Of a stretch of 46,802 nt of DNA, positions 39,532-46,802 are shown piece by piece (the first letter of the stretch is position 1; the number at the start of each line of letters is the position of its first letter). The notes under the pieces are model-generated. The model ran no database searches. It was not told the origin of the DNA and saw only the letters and a list, made by a program, of their open reading frames with translations. This DNA is from Caryophanales bacterium UBA2450 (GTDB taxonomy: Bacteria; Bacillota_I; Bacilli_A; RFN20; CAG-826), in NCBI GenBank assembly GCA_002342545.1, contig DDQE01000013.1:1-46802 (forward strand). The letters are read 5' to 3'. A program made the position numbers and the translations under genes.

Positions 39532-40077
39532 TTATTTCTTACCACCAGCACGTTTACCTTCTTTAGTGACAACGTGTTCGTCTTTATAACGAATACCTTT
39601 TCCTAAATATGGTTCTGGTGGTCTCACTTCACGGATTCTAGCAGCGGTTTGTCCAACGGCTTGCTTGTCAATACCTTCAATGTCGATTTCAGTTGGAGAG
39701 AGAAGAGTCACTTTGACACCTTCATTTGGTTTGATGGTGATGGTGTGGCTATATCCAGCCCATAAGACAATGTTAGTGCCTTGCATTTGAGCTTTATAAC
39801 CAATACCTCTCATTTCTAAGGATTTCTTATATCCTTTAGAAACTCCAACAACGGCGTTATGGATATTAGCACGGGTAGTTCCGTGATTTTGTTTTGTTTG
39901 TTTTAAGTCGTTTGCTCTTTTGCAAACCACTGTTGTTCCTTCGACTTCCACGGAGATACCGTGATTCATAGGAACAACTAAGCTACCTTTAGGACCGCTA
40001 ACTTTGACGTTAGTGCCTTCAACAGTAACGGTGACTCCAGCAGGAAGAGTAATGTGTTTGTTACCAATACGTGACAT
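39532..40077 (-). CDS. rplF: 50S ribosomal protein L6
   Basis: L6 has two similar RNA-binding domains and sits near the GTPase centre. The 181-aa protein shows MSRIGNKHITLPAGVTV, the VSKGYKKSLEMRGIGYKAQM segment and the C-terminal PEPYLGKGIRYKDEHV. Normal length. Confidence 0.98.
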   Translation of the reverse strand: MSRIGNKHITLPAGVTVTVEGTNVKVSGPKGSLVVPMNHGISVEVEGTTVVCKRANDLKQTKQNHGTTRANIHNAVVGVSKGYKKSLEMRGIGYKAQMQGTNIVLWAGYSHTITIKPNEGVKVTLLSPTEIDIEGIDKQAVGQTAARIREVRPPEPYLGKGIRYKDEHVVTKEGKRAGGKK

Positions 40078-40088
40078 AACTTTCCTCC

Positions 40089-40481
40089 TTACCAGACATA
40101 AGCAACGACTTCTCCGCCGATTCCTAAGGTACGAGCTTTCGCATCAGTCATCACACCTTGGGAAGTAGAGATAATCGCAATTCCTAAGCCTTTTAAAACT
40201 CTTGGGAGTTTATCGCAGCCCACGTTAACACGTAAGCCTGGTTTAGAAATTTTCTTTAAGCCAGAGATGACTCTAGTGCCATCGCTAGCGTATTTTAAGG
40301 AAATTGATAATTCTTTTTTAGTGGTTCCTTTGACTTTGTAGTCAACAATGAATCCTTCTTCTTTTAAGATCTTAGCGATTTCCACCTTCATCTTGCTAGA
40401 AGGCATTTTTACAGTTTCATATTTTAATGCATTTGCATTTCTAATGCGGGTAAGCATATCCGCAATTGGATCTGTCATCAT
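40089..40481 (-). CDS. rpsH: 30S ribosomal protein S8
   Basis: S8 binds 16S rRNA helix 21 and helps assemble the platform. The 130-aa protein starts MMTDPIADMLTRIRNA and ends SQGVMTDAKARTLGIGGEVVAYVW. Two ATG codons are adjacent; the first gives the better Shine-Dalgarno distance. Confidence 0.98.
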   Translation of the reverse strand: MMTDPIADMLTRIRNANALKYETVKMPSSKMKVEIAKILKEEGFIVDYKVKGTTKKELSISLKYASDGTRVISGLKKISKPGLRVNVGCDKLPRVLKGLGIAIISTSQGVMTDAKARTLGIGGEVVAYVW

Positions 40482-40501
40482 AATCGAACTTTACCTCCTT
40501 A

Positions 40502-40687
40502 TTACCAAGATGATTTCTTTAAGCCTGGGATTTCTCCCTTGTATGCGAGTTCACGGATACAAATACGGCATAAATGGAATTTTGAATAGACAGCATGAGG
40601 ACGTCCACAACGTTCACAACGTGTGTATTCTCTAACTTTGAATTTCTTTGGTCTCGCACAGCGGACTTTAGCACTTGTTTTCGCCAT
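40502..40687 (-). CDS. rpsN: 30S ribosomal protein S14, zinc-binding type
   Basis: This 61-aa protein is the zinc-ribbon form of S14 (C+): the pairs CERCGRPH and CRICIREL supply the four Cys. The C-terminus KGEIPGLKKSSW is typical. GGAGG precedes the ATG. Confidence 0.98.
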   Translation of the reverse strand: MAKTSAKVRCARPKKFKVREYTRCERCGRPHAVYSKFHLCRICIRELAYKGEIPGLKKSSW

Positions 40688-40699
40688 TAGTACATCCTC

Positions 40700-41398
40700 C
40701 TATCTTGAGAAAGGCATACCTAATAATTCTAATAAGGTATACGCTTCTTTATCAGTTTTAGCGGTAGTAACGACAACAACGTCCATACCTCTAACTTTTG
40801 AAACTTTATCGTAGTCAATTTCTGGGAAAATTAATTGTTCTTTGACACCTAAAGTGTAATTACCACGTCCGTCAAAGGCGTTTTTAGATACACCACGGAA
40901 GTCACGAACTCTTGGGAGAGCGATTGACACTAATTTGTCAAAGAAGTCCCACATTCTAATTCCTCTAAGAGTGACTTTACAACCAATTGCTTGGCCTTCT
41001 CTTAATTTGAAGCTAGCGATGGATTTCTTAGCTTTAGTAACCACAGGTTTTTGACCAGTGATTTGAGTAAGTTCAGCGACAGCTTCTTCAAGTCGTTTGG
41101 CATCTTGAGTGGCATCACCAACACCGATGTTCACAACGATTTTATCTAAACCAGGAATTTCCATGACACTGGAGTATTTATATTGCTCCATAAGAGCCTT
41201 TTTCACTTCAGTTTCATATCTAGCTTGTAATCTATTGACTACAGTGGCCTTTTTATTTCCGGTTTTAGCCTTTGGGGCTTTAGGAGCAGCTTTAGGTGCT
41301 TCTACTTTTGCTTCTGCAGGTTTTTCCGCTTTTGGTGCAGCAGGTTTTTTTGCTGTACTTGCTGGCTTTTTGGCTGCAGGTTTATTAGCTTCTGCCAT
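40700..41398 (-). CDS. rplE: 50S ribosomal protein L5, with Ala/Lys/Pro-rich extension
   Basis: L5 binds 5S rRNA and contacts S13 across the subunit interface. The core starts near residue 55 (RLQARYETEVKKALMEQYKY) and contains KIVVNIGVGDATQDAK, GQKPVVTKAKKSIASFKLREG and RDFRGVSKNAFDGRGNYTLGVKEQLIFPEI. A ~50-residue N-terminal extension of Ala/Lys/Pro/Glu (with KVEAPK) raises the length to 232 aa against ~179. Confidence 0.97.
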   Translation of the reverse strand: MAEANKPAAKKPASTAKKPAAPKAEKPAEAKVEAPKAAPKAPKAKTGNKKATVVNRLQARYETEVKKALMEQYKYSSVMEIPGLDKIVVNIGVGDATQDAKRLEEAVAELTQITGQKPVVTKAKKSIASFKLREGQAIGCKVTLRGIRMWDFFDKLVSIALPRVRDFRGVSKNAFDGRGNYTLGVKEQLIFPEIDYDKVSKVRGMDVVVVTTAKTDKEAYTLLELLGMPFSR

Positions 41399-41412
41399 TT
41401 TTAGCTACCTCC

Positions 41413-41718
41413 TTATAATTCAGTGCCGCTAGCTTTAGCGACTCTGACTTTCTTTCCTTTAACAACCTTATGGCCAACTCTAGTTGGTTTTTTGGTTTTT
41501 GGATCAACAAGCATGACGTTAGAAGCATCAATTGGAGCGTAAATCTCGACGATACTTCCTTCTGGAGTTTGTTGAGTTGGTTTTTTGTGTTTCTTACGGA
41601 GATTGACACCTTCGACAACCACACGGTTAGTTTTTGGATCAACCTTTTGGATGACACCAGTCTTTCCCTTGTCTTTGCCAGAGATGACAATGACTTTATC
41701 ACCTTTTAATAATTTCAT
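41413..41718 (-). CDS. rplX: 50S ribosomal protein L24
   Basis: L24 starts 50S assembly. The 101-aa protein has the KOW motif GDKVIVISGKDKGKTGVIQKV and VVVEGVNLRKKH, PEGSIVEIYAPIDASNVML. Normal length. Confidence 0.97.
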   Translation of the reverse strand: MKLLKGDKVIVISGKDKGKTGVIQKVDPKTNRVVVEGVNLRKKHKKPTQQTPEGSIVEIYAPIDASNVMLVDPKTKKPTRVGHKVVKGKKVRVAKASGTEL

Positions 41719-41731
41719 TGTTTACTCCTCC

Positions 41732-42109
41732 TTATAACACTTCTGGAGCAAGGGAGAGGATTTTCATAAATCCATCAATACCCTTCTCTCTTAACTCACG
41801 GGCCACAGGTCCAAAGACACGTGTTCCGACTGGGGCATTATCATCATTAATGATAACAACTGCGTTATCATCAAAGGCGATGGTGCTACCGTCAGCTCTT
41901 TGAGTTGGTTTTTTACATCTCACGATGACGCATCTGACAATGTCACCTTTTTTCACTTTTCCATTTGGAATAGCTTCTTTAACGGAACATTGGATGATAT
42001 CACCGATATAAGATGTTTTTCTTTTACTTCCTCCGTAGAGGGTGAAAGCGCGAACTTTACGAGCGCCACTATTATCAGCGACAACAAGATTTGTTTCCTT
42101 CTGGATCAT
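41732..42109 (-). CDS. rplN: 50S ribosomal protein L14
   Basis: L14 lies at the subunit interface by the GTPase-associated region. The 125-aa protein shows MIQKETNLVVADNSGARKV, GGSKRKTSYIGDIIQCSVKE, DDNAVVIINDDNAPVGTRVFGPVAREL and SLAPEVL. Slightly longer than the usual 122. Confidence 0.98.
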   Translation of the reverse strand: MIQKETNLVVADNSGARKVRAFTLYGGSKRKTSYIGDIIQCSVKEAIPNGKVKKGDIVRCVIVRCKKPTQRADGSTIAFDDNAVVIINDDNAPVGTRVFGPVARELREKGIDGFMKILSLAPEVL

Positions 42110-42111
42110 AA

Positions 42112-42507
42112 TTATTCGGCCTCCTTTTCTTCTTTAGCTGGTTCTGCTTCTTCAACTTTCTCTGCTGCAGGTTTCTCTTCGACTTCTTCAGCAGGAATTT
42201 CACCAGTAAGAATTTCTTCTTTTAATTCTTTTTCTGCCTCTTTAACAGACATTTCGGCAGTCTTATCGATTGAGACTAATCTCCATCTTTTGGTAGCGGA
42301 GAGTTTTCTAGTTTCCATGATGGTCACTACATCTCCAACTTTAGCCTCGTTCTTTTCATCGTGCGCGTAATACTTCTTTCTATATTTAACGCGCTTGCCA
42401 TACTTAGCGTGTTTTTTGTGAGTTTCAACAAGGACACCGATGGTCTTGTCGTTTTTATCACTAACAACTACGCCTTGAATGGAACGTCTTAAGTTTCTTT
42501 CTTCCAT
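42112..42507 (-). CDS. rpsQ: 30S ribosomal protein S17, with acidic C-terminal extension
   Basis: S17 is an early 16S rRNA-binding protein. The core shows NLRRSIQGVVVSDKNDKTIGVLVE, KYGKRVKYRKKYYAHDE and SATKRWRLVSI. The protein is 131 aa against ~87: after residue ~90 comes a C-terminal extension rich in Glu, Ala, Lys and Pro (KPAAEKVEEAEPAKEEKEAE). It ends 2 nt before rplN. Confidence 0.96.
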   Translation of the reverse strand: MEERNLRRSIQGVVVSDKNDKTIGVLVETHKKHAKYGKRVKYRKKYYAHDEKNEAKVGDVVTIMETRKLSATKRWRLVSIDKTAEMSVKEAEKELKEEILTGEIPAEEVEEKPAAEKVEEAEPAKEEKEAE

Positions 42508-42521
42508 TTTTAACGATCTCC

Positions 42522-42722
42522 TTATTTAGATTCACTTAATTCTCTTTCACGTAACACCATGTTTACGCGGGCGATATCTTTTCTCACGCCAATGACTTCT
42601 TCTCCTCTTTCAAGAGTTCCGACGGCTTTTTTACGTCTTAACTCAAAGAGTTGTTCTTTTAATGAGTAGAGCTTTTCTTTAAGTTCACTCGTAGACATTT
42701 CACGGACTTCACTAATTTTCAT
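42522..42722 (-). CDS. rpmC: 50S ribosomal protein L29
   Basis: L29 is a small helical protein at the tunnel exit. The 66-aa protein shows KISEVREMSTSELKEKLYSL, FELRRKKAVGTLE and VRKDIARVNMVLRERE. Normal length. Confidence 0.97.
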   Translation of the reverse strand: MKISEVREMSTSELKEKLYSLKEQLFELRRKKAVGTLERGEEVIGVRKDIARVNMVLRERELSESK

Positions 42723-42727
42723 TGCTA

Positions 42728-43138
42728 CTACTCTCCTTTTCCGACAACTTTACATTTGATTGGGAGTTTATAAGCAGCAAGTCTAAGAGCTTCTCTTGCG
42801 ACTTCGGCTTCAACGCCACCAATTTCAAACATTACTTGTCCTTGTTTAACAACTGCGACCCAGTCTTCTGGAGATCCTTTACCAGATCCCATACGAACTT
42901 CGGCAGGTTTCTTTGTTTTTGCTAAGTGAGGGAAAATTCTAATCCAAATTTGTCCTCCACGTTTGGTGTATCTAGATAATACAATACGGGCAGCTTCGAT
43001 TTGTCTTGTGGTAATCCAAGCACCTTCAAGGGCTTGTAAACCAAATTCACCAAAGCTGATTTCTGTACCGCCTTTTGCGTGTCCTTCATATTTAATAATA
43101 TGTGGACGACGATATTTCACTCTGTTTGGTTGTAACAT
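42728..43138 (-). CDS. rplP: 50S ribosomal protein L16
   Basis: L16 helps position A-site tRNA. The 136-aa protein shows PNRVKYRRPHIIKYEGHAKGG, FGEFGLQALEGAWITTRQIE, RIFPHLAKTKKPAEVRMGSGKG and the C-terminal LPIKCKVV. Normal length. Confidence 0.98.
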   Translation of the reverse strand: MLQPNRVKYRRPHIIKYEGHAKGGTEISFGEFGLQALEGAWITTRQIEAARIVLSRYTKRGGQIWIRIFPHLAKTKKPAEVRMGSGKGSPEDWVAVVKQGQVMFEIGGVEAEVAREALRLAAYKLPIKCKVVGKGE

Positions 43139-43141
43139 CTC

Positions 43142-43813
43142 TTACTCTCCCTTCTCGCTTTTCTTAAGTTCTGGGCGGATTTCTCCTCTACAGATCCAGA
43201 CCTTAACACCTAAGCGACCATATTGAGTAGCTGCTTCACTGACTGCGTAATCGATATCACTTCTAAGGGTGTGTAGAGGGATAACTCCTTCTTTGTAGCC
43301 TTCGCTTCTAGCGATATCAGCACCACCAAGTCTACCAGAGACCATGGTTCTGCATCCTTTAGCGCCAGCTTTTCTCACTCTTTGAATAGCTTTCTTTTGC
43401 ACAGTTCTGAAACTTGCTCTTTCTTCTAATTGCTTTGCAATTGTTTGGGCAACGATTGTCGCATCTAAGTCAGGATTCTTGACTTCTACTACGTCCACGC
43501 GCACGCTCTTATTTTTAATTAATTTAGCGAGTGCTTCTTTTAAGGCTAAGATGTTCTTGCCATCTTGACCGATAACAACACCTGGGCGAGCAACAAATGT
43601 TTTTACGACAACACTTGTGCCTTTATCTGTTTTGGTTCTTTCAATTTCAACATGAGATAATAATGCTTCTTTTAAAGAACTTGCGAGATATTTACGAATT
43701 TTAACGTCTTCATTTAAGTAGACAGGGTATTCTTTGTCTTCGGCGAACCAACGAGAATTCCAATCCTTGTTGACACCGATACGCATACCTACTGGATTAA
43801 CTTTTTGACCCAT
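43142..43813 (-). CDS. rpsC: 30S ribosomal protein S3
   Basis: S3 lines the mRNA entry channel. The 223-aa protein has MGQKVNPVGMRIGVNKDWNS, a KH-domain with ARPGVVIGQDGKNI and the C-terminal SGRLGGADIARSE and GVKVWICRGE. Normal length. Confidence 0.98.
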   Translation of the reverse strand: MGQKVNPVGMRIGVNKDWNSRWFAEDKEYPVYLNEDVKIRKYLASSLKEALLSHVEIERTKTDKGTSVVVKTFVARPGVVIGQDGKNILALKEALAKLIKNKSVRVDVVEVKNPDLDATIVAQTIAKQLEERASFRTVQKKAIQRVRKAGAKGCRTMVSGRLGGADIARSEGYKEGVIPLHTLRSDIDYAVSEAATQYGRLGVKVWICRGEIRPELKKSEKGE

Positions 43814-43826
43814 TGTATCTATCTCC

Positions 43827-44321
43827 TTATCTCATTTTGACCACCACAGTAATGTGGCAGCATCTTTTCACTAAACCAGAAGCGGAACCTTTCGCTCTTG
43901 GTAAGTATCTTCTCATTTTTAAGCCATCATTAGCATAGATTTCTTTGACATATAATTTATCTTCATCCATACCGAAGTTATTGATAGCATTTGCCGCAGC
44001 GGACTTAATTACTTTAGTAACTGGTTCACATGCTGCACGGTTGATGTTTCTTAATAAACCTAAGGCAACTTTGACATCCTTACCTCTCACTTGGTCGATG
44101 ACTAAGCGAGCTTTTCTAGGAGTTAAGCGAACGTTTGTAGCGGTCGCTCTTGCTTCAGTTGGCATTGGCTTTTTAGGAGCTTCAACCTTCTTTTCTTTTT
44201 TAGCCTTTTTGGCTTTAGGAGCTTCTTCTACTTTGGTAGCTTCTTCTTTGACTTCTGCTTCTTTGACTTCAGCTTTCTTAGCTGGGGTCTTTTTAGCAGG
44301 GGCTTTCTTTGTTTCTGCCAT
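43827..44321 (-). CDS. rplV: 50S ribosomal protein L22, with Lys/Glu-rich extension
   Basis: L22 lines the exit tunnel. The core begins near residue 52 (PTEARATATNVRLTPRKARL) and shows DQVRGKDVKVAL and RAKGSASGLVKRCCHITVVV. A ~50-residue N-terminal extension of Lys/Ala/Glu/Pro (EVKEAEVKEEATKVEEAPK, then KVEAPK) makes it 164 aa against ~113. Confidence 0.97.
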   Translation of the reverse strand: MAETKKAPAKKTPAKKAEVKEAEVKEEATKVEEAPKAKKAKKEKKVEAPKKPMPTEARATATNVRLTPRKARLVIDQVRGKDVKVALGLLRNINRAACEPVTKVIKSAAANAINNFGMDEDKLYVKEIYANDGLKMRRYLPRAKGSASGLVKRCCHITVVVKMR

Positions 44322-44336
44322 TATTAGAACCTCCTA

Positions 44337-44630
44337 TTATTTACCAGCCGCGGCTGCTTTATCTTCAGCAGTGTGGCCTGTATGACCGGTGTATTTTCTG
44401 GTTGGAGAGAATTCACCGAGTTTATGTCCTACCATATCATCTGTGACGTAAACGGAGATGTGTTCTTTTCCGTTATAGACCGCGAAGGTGTGTCCGACGA
44501 ATGATGGGTAGATTGTAGAACGGCGGGACCATGTCTTAATGACTTCTTTTTTGCCAGCAGCATTTAAAGCTTCGACTTTTTTCATTAAGTGTTCATCACA
44601 GAATGCGCCTTTTTTCAAACTTCTTGCCAT
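44337..44630 (-). CDS. rpsS: 30S ribosomal protein S19
   Basis: S19 lies in the 30S head and contacts S13 and A-site tRNA. The 97-aa protein shows ARSLKKGAFCDEHLMKKVEA, KTWSRRSTIYPSFVGHTFAV, and HKLGEFSPTRKYTGH. Normal length. Confidence 0.98.
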   Translation of the reverse strand: MARSLKKGAFCDEHLMKKVEALNAAGKKEVIKTWSRRSTIYPSFVGHTFAVYNGKEHISVYVTDDMVGHKLGEFSPTRKYTGHTGHTAEDKAAAAGK

Positions 44631-44643
44631 TTGCGTTTACCTC

Positions 44644-45477
44644 CTATTTCGCGTTACGTCTACGAATAATTAATTTAGTAGACTTTTTCTTGTTATTTCT
44701 GGTCTTAACACCCATTGCACGTTTACCCCAAGGAGTTCTTGGTGCATCACGTCCAACTGGACATTTACCTTCACCACCACCATGTGGGTGGTCGTTAGGG
44801 TTCATAACGGAACCTCTAACTGTTGGTCTAGTACCATACCATCTGGTTTTACCAGCTTTACCAAGATTGATTAAGTTCCAATCTTCGTTACCAACGGTAC
44901 CAACTGTGGCTCTACAAGTTGCGAGAACTTTTCTCATTTCTCCACTTGCGAGTCTAAGCATGACGTATTTGCCTTCGCTACCAAGGACTTGAGCAGCCGC
45001 TCCAGCAGCACGACATAATTGTCCGCCTTTTCCTGGAACTAATTCGACGTTATGGACGAATGTACCTTCAGGAATGTTTTTTAATGTGAGGGCGTTACCG
45101 GTTTTAATATCAGCGGTTTCCCCAGATATGATTTTATCCCCGACTTTGAGATCTTTAGGTGCTAAGATGTATCTCTTTTCACCATCTAAGTAAGCGACTA
45201 AGCAGATGTTAGCGTTACGGTTTGGATCGTACTCAACAGTCTTTACAACAGCAGGGATATTGTCCTTATTACGTTTGAAGTCAATTAAACGATATTTACG
45301 TTTGTGACCTCCACCAATGTGACGGCAGGTAATAACGCCTTGGTTATTTCTTCCGCCAGACTTGGATAAGCTGACTAATAAACTTTTTTCAGGAGTGCTT
45401 GTTGTAATTTCTTCGAATGTCGAGTTTGTCATGTTTCGTCTACTTGCAGAAGTAGGCTTATAAGTTCTAATTGACAT
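44644..45477 (-). CDS. rplB: 50S ribosomal protein L2
   Basis: L2 supports subunit joining and the peptidyl-transferase centre. The 277-aa protein shows RTYKPTSASRRNMT, GRNNQGVITCRHIGGGHKRK, VMNPNDHPHGGGEG (with the essential His) and the end KSTKLIIRRRNAK. Normal length. Confidence 0.98.
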   Translation of the reverse strand: MSIRTYKPTSASRRNMTNSTFEEITTSTPEKSLLVSLSKSGGRNNQGVITCRHIGGGHKRKYRLIDFKRNKDNIPAVVKTVEYDPNRNANICLVAYLDGEKRYILAPKDLKVGDKIISGETADIKTGNALTLKNIPEGTFVHNVELVPGKGGQLCRAAGAAAQVLGSEGKYVMLRLASGEMRKVLATCRATVGTVGNEDWNLINLGKAGKTRWYGTRPTVRGSVMNPNDHPHGGGEGKCPVGRDAPRTPWGKRAMGVKTRNNKKKSTKLIIRRRNAK

Positions 45478-45514
45478 TACTTTTTCCTCCTATAGTTTGA
45501 GAATATGAACTTGA

Positions 45515-45856
45515 TTATTCTCTGAATAAGTCGATTGCTTCACCACTTGCGATAGTGACAATCGCTTTCTTATAGCCTTGGATGTATCCATGATAACGGG
45601 TACCTCTTGTTGTGGCTTTAGCGTGGACGTTAACGATTCTGACATCAACAACTTTCACTTGGAAGATTCTTTCAAATGCAAGTTTGACTTCGGTCTTGTT
45701 AGCATCTTTTGCGACTTTAACAGTGACTTTGTTGCTGTTTTGCATACCTGCCATACTCTTTTCAGTGATGACTGGTTTTAAGATCACAGCGAAGTCTTTT
45801 TCTGTTGGTTTTTGGAAGCTGCTTTTTGGAGCTTCAACTTTCTTCTTGGCTGCCAT
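45515..45856 (-). CDS. rplW: 50S ribosomal protein L23, with short N-terminal extension
   Basis: L23 sits at the tunnel exit and docks trigger factor and SRP. The core starts near residue 21 (DFAVILKPVITEKSM) and shows VKVAKDANKTEVKLAFERIF and TRGTRYHGYIQGYKKAIVT. It is 113 aa against ~95 because of an N-terminal extension (KKKVEAPKSSFQKPTEK). Its ATG overlaps the rplD stop by one base. Confidence 0.97.
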   Translation of the reverse strand: MAAKKKVEAPKSSFQKPTEKDFAVILKPVITEKSMAGMQNSNKVTVKVAKDANKTEVKLAFERIFQVKVVDVRIVNVHAKATTRGTRYHGYIQGYKKAIVTIASGEAIDLFRE

Positions 45857-46494
45857 TATTTAAGTGCCTCCTCAACTTCTTTAACTGCGGCTTCACTCAT
45901 AACTAATTTCTCAGCATTTAATAAGTCAAACACAGAGACGTTATCAGTGGTAACCACTTTGGCGTAGCTTACGTTACGCACGCTGGCGAATAAATTTTCA
46001 TCAATTTCGCTCACAACCACGAGAGTCTTAACTTCGGATTTAAGAGCAGCAAGCATCTTGACGAATTCTTTAGTCTTTTTACCTTCGAATTTGATTTCGT
46101 TAACAACAACGAGATCTTTTGGGGTCTTAAGAGATAAAGCACTTCTTAAGGCTAATTGATGTTCTTTTCTGTTTTGGGATAAGGTGAAGTTTTGGTTACC
46201 AACTGGTCCAAATACTGTTCCACCACCAACCCAGATTGGGGATCTAGAGCTACCAGCACGGGCTCTACCTGTTCCCTTTTGTCTCCATGGTTTCTTACCA
46301 CCACCAGAGACTTCGTGTCTAACTTTGGTCTTAGCAGTTGCTTGACGTTGGTTAGCTTGCTCGACTTGGACGGCGTTGAACATTGCTTGTTTGTGTGGTT
46401 CGACAGCGAACACAGCACCATTTAAGCTTAATTTGCCAACTTCTTCGCCGGCCATGTTAAGAACTTTAACACTGACGGTTTTCTTTTCTGACAT
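45856..46494 (-). CDS. rplD: 50S ribosomal protein L4
   Basis: L4 has a loop reaching the exit tunnel and in some bacteria represses its own operon. The 212-aa protein shows KVRHEVSGGGKKPWRQKGTG, RARAGSSRSPIWVGGG and the C-terminal YAKVVTTDNVSVFDLLNAEKLVM. Normal length. It shares one base with rplW. Confidence 0.98.
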   Translation of the reverse strand: MSEKKTVSVKVLNMAGEEVGKLSLNGAVFAVEPHKQAMFNAVQVEQANQRQATAKTKVRHEVSGGGKKPWRQKGTGRARAGSSRSPIWVGGGTVFGPVGNQNFTLSQNRKEHQLALRSALSLKTPKDLVVVNEIKFEGKKTKEFVKMLAALKSEVKTLVVVSEIDENLFASVRNVSYAKVVTTDNVSVFDLLNAEKLVMSEAAVKEVEEALK

Positions 46495-46511
46495 AATGTT
46501 CTCCTTCCGTC

Positions 46512-46802
46512 CTATTCAGCTTTTGCTTCTTCAGCAACAGGAGCTTCTACTGGAGCTGCTTCTGCTTTAGGAGCTTCAACCTTTTTAACTCTTTGAATTA
46601 AAGGTTTTACACTTTCTTTGTTTTTGACTGTCTTAATTGCGGAACGGATTGTCACAATGCTCTTCTTGGAGCCTGGTAAACCGCCTCTAATTAAGATGTA
46701 GCCTTTTTCGACATCAACCTTGACCACTAATAAATTTAATAAAGTGGCAGATTTGTTACCGTGATGTCCAGACATGTGTTTGCCTGGCATAACACCGTGG
46801 TT
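46512..46802 (-). CDS. rplC: 50S ribosomal protein L3, C-terminal part (cut by window edge)
   Basis: Only the last ~96 residues are present; the gene continues beyond the right edge. NHGVMPGKHMSGHHGNKSAT and GYILIRGGLPGSKKSIVTI are typical of the L3 C-terminal half. The usual end is followed by a ~25-residue tail (KKVEAPKAEAAPVEAP ... EEAKAE) of the same composition as the tails on L5, L22 and L23. Confidence 0.96.
   Translation of the reverse strand, partial: NHGVMPGKHMSGHHGNKSATLLNLLVVKVDVEKGYILIRGGLPGSKKSIVTIRSAIKTVKNKESVKPLIQRVKKVEAPKAEAAPVEAPVAEEAKAE

Noticed and set aside
41385..41702. Minus-strand 105-aa ORF over rplX
   Set aside because: Frame-shifted shadow of rplX.

Overview
ORGANISM. 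The window is AT-rich, almost entirely minus-strand, and holds the end of an S10-spc-alpha ribosomal-protein cluster typical of the Firmicutes/Tenericutes lineage. rpmD (L30) is missing between rpsE and rplO, as in Mollicutes-type bacteria. UGA is a true stop codon here: ecfA2, ecfT, dinJ and a small RHH gene end in TGA, and Trp is read from TGG. Code-4 Mycoplasma/Spiroplasma are therefore excluded. The HydABC-type [FeFe] hydrogenase indicates a strict anaerobe. Best guess: an uncultured, host-associated, RF39-like or Mollicutes-related member of the Bacilli. This is an inference from gene content.

LAYOUT. (1) 1-5.8 kb, accessory region beside a tRNA array: a DUF6933-like gene, two small hypotheticals, a DUF4143-type ATPase with 33-bp-spaced repeats in its promoter, a decayed hypoxanthine-DNA glycosylase fragment, a SWIM zinc-finger protein, and an XRE/DUF3990 (ADP-ribosyltransferase-like) fusion with an overlapping partner. 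(2) 5.9-7.4 kb: tRNA-Leu, Thr, Val and Ile, then rplM-rpsI with promoter and terminator. (3) 7.4-9.8 kb: two toxin-antitoxin-like modules. One is dinJ-yafQ plus a third small ribbon-helix-helix gene; the other is a DUF3990 gene with an XRE gene. Both promoters carry palindromic operators. (4) 9.8-15.9 kb: a yebC-family gene, a 1360-aa lipoprotein with eight His/Cys modules and BspA-like repeats, and a class II Fic protein between perfect 34-bp inverted repeats. (5) 15.9-22.0 kb: truA, ecfT, ecfA2, ecfA1, a SigH-like factor, rlmB, cysS. (6) 22.1-30.1 kb, redox block: hydA, hydB, hydC and preA, preT, with a Fic-type two-gene module between them. (7) 30.1-32.6 kb: a zinc-ribbon membrane protein and an alpha/beta-hydrolase-glycosyltransferase fusion. 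(8) 32.7-46.8 kb: rplQ back to a partial rplC, all one operon.

HOW IT FITS TOGETHER. In many Firmicutes rplQ is followed directly by ecfA1-ecfA2-ecfT-truA-rplM-rpsI. Here the same order and orientation survive, but it is split by insertions: redox genes and cysS-rlmB-sigH after rplQ, and lipoprotein, Fic, yebC and toxin-antitoxin genes between truA and rplM. Accessory modules sit in these gaps. Several genes (XRE-DUF3990, both Fic modules, the glycosyltransferase, ecfA1) have a -10 box 6-7 nt before the ATG and no Shine-Dalgarno sequence, which predicts leaderless mRNAs, while the core operons use strong AGGAGG-type sites. Six ribosomal proteins carry Ala/Lys/Glu/Pro-rich tails, four of which share the motif KVEAPK.
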